Source: Undaria pinnatifida (lineage: Eukaryota > Sar > Phaeophyceae > Laminariales > Alariaceae). Taken from it: 64,000 nucleotides of DNA. The position numbers and the translations under genes are program-made. This document shows positions 44,625-56,100 of this stretch, piece after piece. Location of the stretch: contig JABAKD010000022.1 of assembly GCA_012845835.1 (NCBI GenBank), positions 12,965,218 through 13,029,217 of the forward strand. Reading direction: 5' to 3'. The notes under the pieces were generated by a model, which saw only the letters and a program-made list of their open reading frames with translations, was not told where the DNA came from and did not search any database. Each line of letters starts with the position of its first letter. Position 1 is the stretch's first letter.

Positions 44625-44805
44625 GCGCGAGGGGGGGGGGGGGGTTCCAACACAGAGCTTGGTCGAGGAGAGGGGCGAGCGGGGGTTCCAACGTAATTCG
44701 TTTGCCTTTTGTTAAGGGGGAGGGAGCTTCCAACGTATTTCGCATGGGCTTTGTCGAGGGGGGGGGGGTTCCAGCGTTATTCGCCGGGGTTTTGTAAGCT
44801 TGGGA
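44625..44805. repeat. GGGGGTTCCAACGTAATTCG tandem repeats in the 3' flank
   Basis: Four units of roughly 50-65 bp, each with a G-run, TTCCAACGTA(T)TTCG and a TTTGT segment, begin about 30 bp after the stop and probably lie in the 3' UTR. Confidence 0.7.
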
Positions 44806-46470
44806 AGGATTGATGGGGCAGAACTTGGAGCGAGCGAACAGACTGGGGAGTGCCTTACTAACCCCTTTGGTAGTTAAGAGGGATATACTAGAAAAACGGC
44901 GACGATAGCGACGATAGTGAACATTACAGCGCCGGGCATGCCATGCTATCATACTGGGGCTGCTGAGGCAGGGTATCCTAGATGGAGCAACGCGAAGTTC
45001 AAGGCAAGAAGTTGCTCGACACTTCCGCTGCATGATACATCTACGGCGCGCTCTCACACCATGGAAGACCGCGCTTGTCGTTTGTTTTGTCCGTATTATG
45101 TAGATGCCACAGGGGCTCGTACCGGTATATATCAGATGGTCCCGCTTTTTTATCGACAACCGGTAGTGTTTATTTGAGACGTTCTGGTGCTTTTCATCTT
45201 CACTGTTGATGAACGCGAATACAGAAGTAATAGTTGGAAGACCAGTCTTTCCTTTGTTTTTCTTGGAGTTTTTGCGTATAGTAGTGGCGTAGTCCTGTCT
45301 TTCGGAGTTGGGAAAGCTTGTGGTGCTTAGATGTTGGAGCCATAAGTTAGTGCTCTTCTGGAACACGCGCCGCCGAAGGTGCATTCATGTGAAAACGCTT
45401 TGCTTTGCTGTAGGGTTCGTTGAAGAGGTGGCTGCTCTAACCTTAGCGTTCTCACTTGGGATTGGTGCGCGATTGGTGCGCGTTTCACGTTTATTTTTTG
45501 TGTATGTGTGTCTGTCAACCTTTTGGAGTCTCTACTTATTGAAGTATATGTCGGCGTGCAATTGTGATGACCCTCCGACAATATGGAAACAACGCAGGAA
45601 GGAGTGATATCACATGAATACTCTGGCATGGATTAAAGCCAGTAGTACATAATCGTACCAGATACGAAGCCCGTTTTTCTTGTGATCAACCGCTGAAGAC
45701 GTATGTTCTCGTCGTAGCGCACTAATGGTTACCAGGTATGTCTCTACAGTCCACAGTCCGGGTGTCAACCCCTCACGCCTTACGAGCTCATTTTTGGTTT
45801 AATGACACAACATGAGCACAATTGTTCATGTGCAACAATGGTATTTGGGCAGCGTGTACCGCTAAAAGCCTCTCTTAGCAGTGCAGTGCGCTTCGAAACA
45901 CGGGAGCATTGCCATGAACAAAAGCGAGACCAGGCTTCGCCGCCTCCATCCAACCTTATATACGAGCACCAACTATGAATAAGGGAAAACTGGCCATTGT
46001 TTTTTGACGCTGCACTACGGTAACATTGAGAAGACAAGACGTCTGCGACATCAATGTTCCAAGTCAAACTACAGCAGTAGTCTCCCAGCTTCCCAAATGT
46101 TAGTGTTCTCCACCGGATATCACAACACTTTACATTGCCCAATCGATCAATTAATCAATCAACTAGTGCTTTCCAACTTTCTACAGTCTGGTCACTGGTC
46201 ACAGCAGCACAGGCGGCGTATAATATACAGAACGCGCTGGAACAGCAGACAGCTCGCAGTGACAGGTACATTGGAGAACAGCAAAACAACGCATATCTTT
46301 AGCGCTGCAGTACATTGCGAAAAAACAGGCGGCGTAATTGAACTTATACCTGACAGTCCCGCCAGATAGCCAGCAGTACGGCCCAGACCATCACAGCACG
46401 ATTCACTTTCGAGGCGGCAAACCGGCCCTGTTACGCAGAGGCTCTCAGTCACAGTGCTGGGTACAGCACA
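44806..46470. other. Intergenic region before the JmjC gene
   Basis: No supported gene was found. Several mid-size open frames exist on both strands but lack splice partners or domain features. The promoter of the JmjC gene must lie here, but no clear element can be named. Confidence 0.4.
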
Positions 46471-47150
46471 ATGCATATATCTATCTTAGCGCCTTTGGCG
46501 GTGGCTCCCCGCCCCCTAGCGGTTCGCTGGTGGGGACGGTGCCCGACACGAGGCTCTCAATGGCGTCACGAGTATCCCACTCTACTTGATGCTACGGGGG
46601 AAACATCGACGGACAGCGCAATGCCTGCGGTTCATGATGGTGGTGGTGGTGGTAGTGGTAGTGGTGGTGGTGGTGGTGGTGGTGGTGGTGTTGGTGTTGG
46701 TGTTGGTGTTAGTGTTGGTGTTGGTGTTGGTGTTGGTGTTGGTGTTGGTGGTGTTGGTGGTGGTGCAGCTGGGCGTGGTGGTGGAGGTCGTGGTGGTACT
46801 GTTGGTGCTGCATGTGCTAGTGCAGGTGCTGGTGCTGGTGCTGCCGCTCCTCCTCCTGCTGCTGCTGACACCACAGCAGTGACAGCATCTCTGCCGCGAA
46901 TCGACGTCACGGGGCTCTCTCCATCGCAAGTCGCTGATTCGGTCGACTTTTCCCAGCCCTGCATACTAACCGGCGTGCTCTCCTCACCGGATTGCGAAGC
47001 GTGGTGCGACGCATTCATGAAGGACTTGGGCAACGAACCGGTTGACTTTCAGATCCGCGACAACCGGGATGGCCGGAGCGATGTGTTCCAGTCGAGCCTC
47101 GCGGACTTCATCTACGGCCTGCAGGACGAGAGCACCCACGACAACAGCTG
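46471..47150 (+). CDS. JmjC gene exon 1
   Basis: The donor is CAGCTG|GTGAGC (phase 2). In-frame ATGs lie at 46471 and 46621, and the true start is uncertain. A Gly/Val-rich run is encoded by 46635-46800 (GGT/GTTGGT repeats). Conserved-looking sequence begins near SLPRIDVTGLSPSQVADSVD. Confidence 0.72.
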
Positions 47151-50100
47151 GTGAGCCTGGGCGCTAGGCTTCTTGAAGTGTGAACGTACGGTGTGGCGCT
47201 GGCGCCGAATTTTGCGTTAATCAGCACAGGCGTATTGTCAGCAGGTACACCAGGTACCAGGCACACGGTCCTGCCGCACACATCAGGTGTGTCAGATGTG
47301 CAATAGCAGCACAGCCAAGACTCAAGCCTGGGATAAGACTGGGCTCATGTCTGGTGTTCGTTTGAGGTGTACGAGTAAACACTCGTGCAACAGAAAGCAG
47401 TGTTCACGTGTAAAGTTCAAACGTTCGTTTGAGTTGGTGCTGCAAATTGCTCCTCTTTGGTTTCGCCGACACTGCAAGCAAGAGGTACCAGGTAGAAAAC
47501 AACAGAGCACATATACATGCCTACAAGGTTCCCCTCCGGGAAGTGCCTAGGGGAGTGGCGCAAGGACACATTATTAGTATCACATCCGGACGCAATGACC
47601 ATTTGTTGGTACATAAACCTGGTACAAAAAAAACTTGCCCGGAAAAAGCAACGATTTCGCATTTTACCCGCAGCAATTCTTCGGTGTACTCAATAGCAGT
47701 GTTTTTTAGCACTTTTTGGATATAGACGTGCCCATGACCGATCTGTTATTGAGAAAGTACACACAGCACACAACACTTATTTTACACCGTATGATATGTA
47801 TGATTTCGAGAAGAGCGTCACACTTCGAACTCCAGCTTAGGGACCGCAAAAGCGAGAAGGGGCACGTGTGGCGTGGGATGCGGCTTACTGCTGTAGAACA
47901 TTATGTAGAGAGCACGTATTGGAAATGAGGTGGCAAGAAGACAATACATGACAGGCTATGACAAAACAATTCGCCGCAGTATAGAGAGGATACGGCACGC
48001 GCACATGGTCCTGCCTATGTATCGTTGTGCTCTGCGTATGTTGTCTGCTGTCTGTCATCTGCAATCTTGGCAAAAAAAATACAGAAAAATCATGCTCGTC
48101 AAAAAATTGCCTATGTGGACGTAAATGTAAGGATGGGTTGGTATCTAAATTACCATTACAAAGGTCCCTATATTTCCGCGTCGATGGACACGTGCACCCA
48201 GCGGCAGCAGAGCAGAAACGTGTGGTATGGTGGGGTCACTATATGACAGTCTCCGACACAAGCAACTCGCCGCAGCATAGCGAGGACACACCACGCGCAC
48301 ATAGGTGGGGTTGCCTACCGCCGTGGAGTGCGGCAGGTTGTAGCATTGTGCTCTACGCATGTTCTTTGCTGTCTGTCATCTCAAAAACCCGAAGGTCCTA
48401 ATAGATCTTGGCAAAAAACATATAAAATTACTCGTGAAAAACCGCCTCTCTGGACGTGAATGTAAGGTGGGTTGGTATATGAATAATATTTCAAAGGTCC
48501 TTATGTTTCCGTATCGACGGATACGCGCACGCAGCGGCAGCACTGCACAGCACAGCAGCAGCGGCACCGAGAGGTGTGACAGCAATCAGTTGCAGCAGCC
48601 ACACGAGCATAGAGTTGCAGGCTGCTGCTGCTCGGGGGCTGGACTGCTGCTGCTGGGCGGCAGGGTCGCAGCGTTGTGCTCTCCGCACGGTGTCATTTGT
48701 CTTTTTGTTTTGTAAGCTGTGTGTTTTCAAAACAACCCACGGCACGATGTACCGCAAGGACTTAGTGTCAAAAACCGGTACGAGGCTGAGTTTACCAATC
48801 AGCGTTGCGGATCGGGTTCAAAAACCTAGGTGTATTCTGCTGTACCGCGCGGTGGCGCGGAACGGTTGCGGTATACCACTTTCTGTCGTCTGCCCTGTAT
48901 CACATGTGCTCGGCGCAGTCAGCATTTTTTTTTCTGATATCAATTACTTTCTGCTGAATATTCAACCCGGAGCGACCAGGAACTGAGATACCATGGGATA
49001 TCGCATGGGATACGTGGGCCCATAGGATACATGCCCATGGAATATCCCGTGGGAAAACCTTAGCCATGTCCATGGGCTACCCCATGCTCATGTGTTAGCT
49101 GTACGTAAGGCCATGGCATATCCAAAGCCCATGGGCGCTCCAATGGGCTTTCCCATGGGACGCCCCATGGAACGGACGATGCTACGGTTGAGGTATACCT
49201 TTTTTTGGCAATTTTTTTTTCTGAATGACGGGGCTCCATAACCTACTAATACTTTCGTCGGAAATTAAAACATCTTTGCATGATTCTCGTCGTGTGCCTA
49301 GACCGTGCTAGGCGCTCCAGCAGTTAGTTGATCGTTTTTTTGCTCATTTTGAAAATAAAGCCAAAATCTCACCACGGTGGGAATCGAACTCAATCAAGGA
49401 CAAACGCTAGTAGTATTCGAGGGTAACCACTAGACCACCGGGGTGACCGGCTCTGTGTGGAGTGAAAATGGTTGAAAATGAATGCCAAGAGGCCTGAACG
49501 AATCGTACACTCGTGCTTAATGCAGTGCATGGACCATCCGGGGGTGATATTGGTTCCCCCCCCCCCCCCCCCCTCCCCCCAAAAAATGACGCCTTTTATT
49601 CCGAAAAATTAGGAAAAGCTGAAAATGGCTGTTTCCAGGAATTGTTTGGGTTCCAGGTGAGGAAATACGCAGCCTTGATATTTTCCTCGTGGGATAGCCC
49701 CGTGGCTAATCCCATGGAATACTGTGGTCCCGGGGCCACCCCACGGGTTTTCCCCTGGTGTGTTCCCATGGGGCTTCCCCATGGCAAATGGCAAATCCAT
49801 GTGATGTAAATCAGGATCGGCGATGATTAGGATCCAGCCTGGCACCGTTACGGCAGACGCTCTTTGACAGGGAATGGCCTGATATCGTGTACTAGGTATG
49901 TGGTGTGTGGTTTTGCGAGTATGTCGCAAAATCAAGAGAGGTCCCACCGCGTTATGCCTTTTGCCCTTTCCGCGATCTCGTCGCTGCGAGCGCCGGCCGG
50001 CGCGGCGTGAGATGGCGCGGTTCCTCCTGCCCTCACTCCACCCCCCCCCCGGTGATGACCGGGGCCGAAACATCCCAGGACGGCCCGTTCGTGAGGCCAC

Positions 50101-53100
50101 ACTAGCCCAAGTACGGCACCGTCAACAACGACACTATCAACTGCATACAACGGCATGCACCAGCAACATCATCGTTCCGTTAAGATTTTTAAAATACAGG
50201 TAGCATCGCGTCCTGCACCAGCCTGTAAATCACATTCCACGCAACGACTGCATAGATATGATGCGTACTACGACTTAGGTGTATAGCACTTTGGGGTGTA
50301 GAACGCACCCTCGCCCCTATAAGAAATCCAGCCTAGGCCAGTACTTCTGTTTCTTGTGAGGTGTCTCGGGCTGTACATGCGGTACGTGTGTGCGCGTTAG
50401 GGAACACAACACGTCCTTTTCTCGTTGAAACTTGATTCCTTACTAGGAAAAACTTCAGCCTTAAGACAGCGCAGGACACCAAATGAAGCAGAAATAGTGA
50501 CCCAGGCTGGGTTTCTTGTTCGGGGCAGAGTGCGTTCCACACTAACTTCAGTATAAACGTGCCGCATTTGTCGTTTTCCTGTATATCTCAGCCTGGATTT
50601 TTTATTGCCCTGTTTCTTACTGGATGCCCTGTACTGTATTGTACTCCCGTCTCGGCGGTTTTAGGTATCTGCTCGAGGAGCACCTGCTAGAGCTGCCTCA
50701 AGCGAGGGCAGAGCTTGGCGCTCTACTAGCGGAGCCGCAGAAGCTACTGGGTCCAGATGAGTTTCAGCTGTTCCCTTCTTCCGCTAGACCTCAAAACCTG
50801 TGCGCCATCGTGGGCGGCGTTGGGGCACGCTCGTTTCTTCACAGGTAAGCACTTTTTGTTAAAAATCCACTACTTGAATTTCCAACGCACACTGTCGGGG
50901 AGACTTCGAACGCACACTGTCTAGACCCTTCTAACGCACACTGACGAGGGCCCGGGGGGGGGGGGGCGGACACTGCTATTTGCATCCAAGCGCTGTTCGG
51001 CTGCCATGCCAACGTAACACTGGTGGGTCATTTTGCGACGCACTGACAAGGGCCCGGCGCCCCCCCCCGACACTGCTATTTGCATCCAAGCACTGTTCGG
51101 CTGCCGTGCCAAACCAACACTACCACTGCTGCTGCTGTTGAGGGGTTGTAAGTCTTCTTCTCTCGACTATACCCCACAGAATTCTGTCCTCCTTCCTTTC
51201 TTCCTTCCTATTGCAATACTGCTGTACGTGGCTTTCAGGTTACGCTGCTATTTGCACCCAAGCACCACACTGCTATTTGCATCCAAGCACTGTTCGGCTG
51301 CCGTGCCAACCTAACATTACCACTGCTGCTGTTCGAGGGGTTGCATAGGCGTCCTTCTCTCGACTACACCGCGCATATCTCTGTCTTTTTTCCTCTTGCA
51401 ATACTCTACTGCTGTACGCGGCTTTGAGGTTGCGCTGCTACGTGGCATCCAAGCACTGTCCGGCTGTCGAGTCAACGTAACACTACACTGCCGCTGTTGA
51501 GGGGTTGTAGGTCTCCTTCTCTCAACTACACCTCGCTTCTGTCGCTGCTCCTCTCTTGCGACTGCCGTGGGTGTCTGCAATGATCTGGTCGCCATAGATT
51601 TCTGACGGTCTTCGGCTACGCTATACGCGAATAAATCTCCATTCTCCGTGACCTGGGCTACATTAAGAAATCCCCTCCTGAAAAACGCCGCCTCCTCGAA
51701 AGAAGCCCCAAATTTAAAACGGCCGCGAAACAAAAAACGCTTTCTGGTACATCATCCCTACAACCTCACGCCGCGCCTGTCCCTCGTGGGAGACATCTCC
51801 CTCCTCGTCGCGTTTTGGTCTGAATTTGCGCGTGTGCTGCCTCACTGCTGTCGCTGCTCCTCTCTTGCGACTGCTGTGGGTGTCTGCTAGGGCCTGACCC
51901 ATTATGCGTTGTTTTTTTTCTGTGGCCCTTTTTTCGGGGTGGCCAGTGCCCTAATAAGCAAACTTCGGCACCAAACTATGGCCACTTTTCCCAATTATGC
52001 CACAGGTATGGCAACCAGGTGCCATCTTTTTTTTCTTATTTTTGTTCGTTATGAATGCGGATAGCCAAATATGAAGCAGGTTACGCCAAATTTCCACCGC
52101 TAAGTCATCCGATTTTTGGTGTGTTTACGTATTACGCGCGGCTCGCGACTCCCAACGCCGATTGGGAATCCTACCCCAGCTGTGAACCTACCCAACGCCT
52201 AAACTAGGGGTGGCATAGGCACCCTATGCCACACTTTGCTTGTTTTGCCACCTCATTGCCCCAAATTTCGCCTCTTTTGCCACCCCTCGGCCCAAAATTA
52301 ACTTATGGCTTTGCCTATGGCCCATAGAGCCAATTATGTAAAAAACTATGCCCACATAATGGGTCAGGCCCTAGTGTCCGCCACTAGCCTGCGTATGTTT
52401 CCCCCATAGAGACTGCTGCTCGTCTTCTTCGGTCGCATGTTACCACCATGATGCCTTTAGCGGAAATGATCATCTCGGTATCCTCCTCCATTCTGCGACC
52501 TTGGCGGGGACCTTGGCGGGGATAGGAAACGCGACCCAACTCACTTGTGCGCCTCCCTCCCAATCTGCATGGCACCTTGTCTGCACTACAGTAGTACGAG
52601 TGCCATCTCCAACATACATACATATCACTGCTGCTGTCTTCATGGATTCAGTGGGTACCCCGAGTCGAGACGAGCCAAAACATGCGCTATAATACCTCTG
52701 GTGCACGTTGCTTTTGTATTGGGGAATATGTAGCTTTTAGTTGTAGGCGGGACATGCGGACTTGATGCTCTTAAATCTTTGGCGTACGTAAATCGGGGTA
52801 TCCACTCCATAGATACTTCCTGCCTCTACTACATATAGTGCTGGTGCTTGCAGTATATCGTACCGGTATACGGCTCTGTCGTATAGTACAAGAATATGGC
52901 ATCTACTCTTTCAGCATGTGCAATCCACGCTGCAGCAGCATGATACGAGTGCTGTGTGTGCTCTTCACAGGAAGCTGATGTTTCCACTCCTCTACACATA
53001 CATGCTGTCCTTACCGATGCCTCTTGGCGAGACGAACTCCGCTACTGCTGTCGTCACAAACTGCGAGACAGAGATTCAGATTGCAAGTGTATGGCGATGC

Positions 53101-56100
53101 GGCCATGGAATGACGGCGCAATTCTCCAATTGGATGCGAGTCGACGAGGGATGAAAGGCCTGAAGTCTTGGAGCGATGCAAACGAAGGCGCATACCGTAG
53201 AATGGGGAGGGGGAAGCAGAGCCGGAGAGTCTTCTTGGTGACCCTGGATCTGGGCTACTTCTGTGATGGAGAGGGAGAAAGAGAAAAGAGAAGTGCGAAG
53301 ATAACAGATGATACGCGTGAAATGAGCACAGATGAATCGCGTTGAACACACGGGGAAAAGGAAAGGGTGCAAGGCAGCACTCCAGGCTATGGGCAGCAAA
53401 AAGGGAAAATGTGAAAAAATGGAAAACGATAAGAAGCGAAAAAACAATTGGAAACAAAGGAGGAAACAGGAAGTCAAGAGAAAAACAAGAAAATTTGGTA
53501 GTCCGAGAAGGGTGGGTTGCTTGGTGTGATGTCATAGCGTGTTCATGGCTCGTTTCGGCGAGAAGCAGATATCGAGAGACTTATGTCGGTGGGAGCAAAG
53601 TCACAGCCTGTTGGTGGCTCGCTTTGGCGGGACGGTAATTATCGGGAGACGTGTGTTGGTGGAGGCAATTGTTGTCTGCTTGTTTTTTCACGCTCGTGTC
53701 TTCACAGGTACCTGGTAAGCACTTTTTGTTTTCGATCATACGGCACGCTAAAAACAAGTCGGACACCGCGCGCTGTTTTTTCCGAGAGCTAGACGGGCAG
53801 GGGGGGGGGGAATACTAGAACCACGTAACCAACCATCCTAACCCTCCGGTTTGTTTTTGGTTTAGACCTTTCTACGAGTGTGGTGTCGTTTCATCTCTTC
53901 GTCGCGTCCCCGTGGATATATAGGGTGACGGTAGCTGCTAGAGCTGTGAGTGGACATAATTTTTCAAAGTGACAATATTTGCTAGAACTGTGACTAGTAG
54001 AGGCAAGAGTTTTACGACTATAAAATAATCACCAGGCGACGCTTAATCGACCAGCGGCGACACGAGCCAGGCCAACCCCAACCCCCAACACACGGAAACA
54101 AACACAAGACGCAACCACCGTTTTTTTCTAGCTCGCTTGCGCTCACGGGCTAACCTACCTCCGTCCCCCTCGCTTGCGCTCACGAGCTAACCTACCTCCG
54201 CCCCCCTCCGCTCATCTGTACGGCGAGAACCCGACGTACTCCTTTCCGGCATTGCAGGAATGCGACGGCCTATCGCCATACGACTACGGCTATGCATGAA
54301 CACCCCCACCCCGCCCCTCCGCTGTTCACATCCCTGCGCCAACCACAGCGACCCCATGGAGTGGATGGGTTGGAACGTTTTGCTCGAAGGAAGAAAAATG
54401 TGGACGTTCCTACCCCCATTGCCCGAGCTGGACTCGCCGCTTGGCACCTACCGTCTCGCCCCCAACGCTTTCGGCTCTCACAACATATCGGCTGGTTGGC
54501 AGAGCAACGTGGACCTCTATCAGCGTGCGCGGGGGGCGGTGGGGGAGGGGGGGGGAGCTTGCGCGCTATGGCCGTCCGAAGGCGAGGGTGGGGAGGTCAT
54601 GCGGCACGCTGTGAGCGGCGTTCAGGAGCAGGGGGAGCTAGTTCTCATCCCGCCACGATATTGGCACCAGGCGCGTTATTTTTTTGGCGTTCTTTGCGTT
54701 TTTTAATTGCATTGTGTTGTGTTGGTATCGTTTTGTGTCCGTCACGTTTGTTCTCCAGCTCGACCCGGCGGAGCTTCGCGCTCGGCCCCCTCTTCTGAAC
54801 AAGCCGTGGTCATAGATGTCCACCCCCCCACCCCCCCGTCCCTTGCACAGCAGTACATGCATTCCCGCCTCTCGTCAACTTTCATTGCATGCTTACCCCA
54901 ATCCACCAAGAACCTATGCAAGCAATAATCAAAGCAGCCCCCTTTATTTACTTACTTACCATCCCTACTCAGAATGGATGTGGGGGGGAAACATGTTAGT
55001 GACAGCACGGGAGCAAACGAAAAAAAGAAAACAGAGCCATACTCCGAGAAAGGTGACCAAAAAAACAAAAATCGGATTGCTGTGATTTCTGCGCGAATCG
55101 AGAAAAGAACTTATTCTTCTTTTACGTTCTTCTTTTCTTTACTTTCGTGACCCCCCCCCCCCCTGCCTAGCTCCTTCAAAATATAGTGTGGGTATTTTTT
55201 TTTTTTGTACTCCCCCTGAGGACAGGGCCGGCCCCTTTAGCAATGGAACCAAGTTTTTGGCGCACACTACCTGGAATTGAAGTTTGAGTGTTGTTGCAGT
55301 GGAGGCCAAGGGTAACCCGTTTTGCTGAGCGGACGCGCCATTTTTGGAATTAGTATTCGCAATGCGATTGCATCAGGGCAAGGGTTAGTTGAACACACGC
55401 ATCACTTCTAGTCGTGAGGCACTTTTCGACCCCCCTCTCACCCCTCGGTGTCGAGTGATGGCGACGATGATGCGGTTCTCGCATTGACTCGTTTTCCCGG
55501 TGAAATCCAGCCGGTGGTCACAGAAAAGGCCGAGCAAGCATCCCTAATGGAGCAAAACACAGTTACTTAGTACCTGGTGCCAAATAGTATGTGCGCCGCA
55601 TTTCCGCAGTGGTACCATCGTCGGTCATATCGTCTCAGGCTCTTCTTTTTGGCGGTGAGGTATGTCAATGCAACCCTGCTCACGTCCTTCAGTGGCAAAC
55701 TTGTTTTGACATTCTATTCGTTGAGAGCACTGCTGTAAGGCGTGAAGCAGGATGGAGGCGCCCTCGCTCGTCCCCATTTCTGCCGGGTCTATAATATTAA
55801 GCCGTCCGTTGAGCACCTACTCTCCTTTTTTTTCAACGACGAGACGCATGCATGGCAATGCACACCTGCTCGCGTATTTTTTAGTCTAGCGTTTTTTTTT
55901 TTCCATGGTATTTACTCTATTCGTTGAGCGCGCTGTGTTCAAACGCGCGGCCTGTGACAGTTGCATCCGGCCAAGGCTGTTGTATGGTAGTATCACTGCC
56001 GTATCATACCCGCTTTTTTCCACTGCCGGATTTCTAGCCACTCGCACGAGTGACTCTGCACCTCTTGGAAACGAATACTTGAGTCGTTTTTTTTTTGGCG

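Noticed and set aside
44575-45384. 269-residue minus-strand open frame downstream of the plastid-protein gene
   Set aside because: Its 3' half overlaps G-run tandem repeats and gives low-complexity Pro-rich sequence; no splice partners or domain features.
46582-46929. Thr/Asn-repeat protein on the minus strand
   Set aside because: Pure translation of the GGT microsatellite from the other strand; the plus strand continues into the JmjC domain.
54671-54928. JmjC ending in a frame reading PPSLAQQYMHSRLSSTF after a 141-bp intron (54675-54815)
   Set aside because: It superficially fits the region after WHQ, but the exon at 57585 gives the much better continuation VYHLEPSVAVASQ and an in-frame C-terminal domain.
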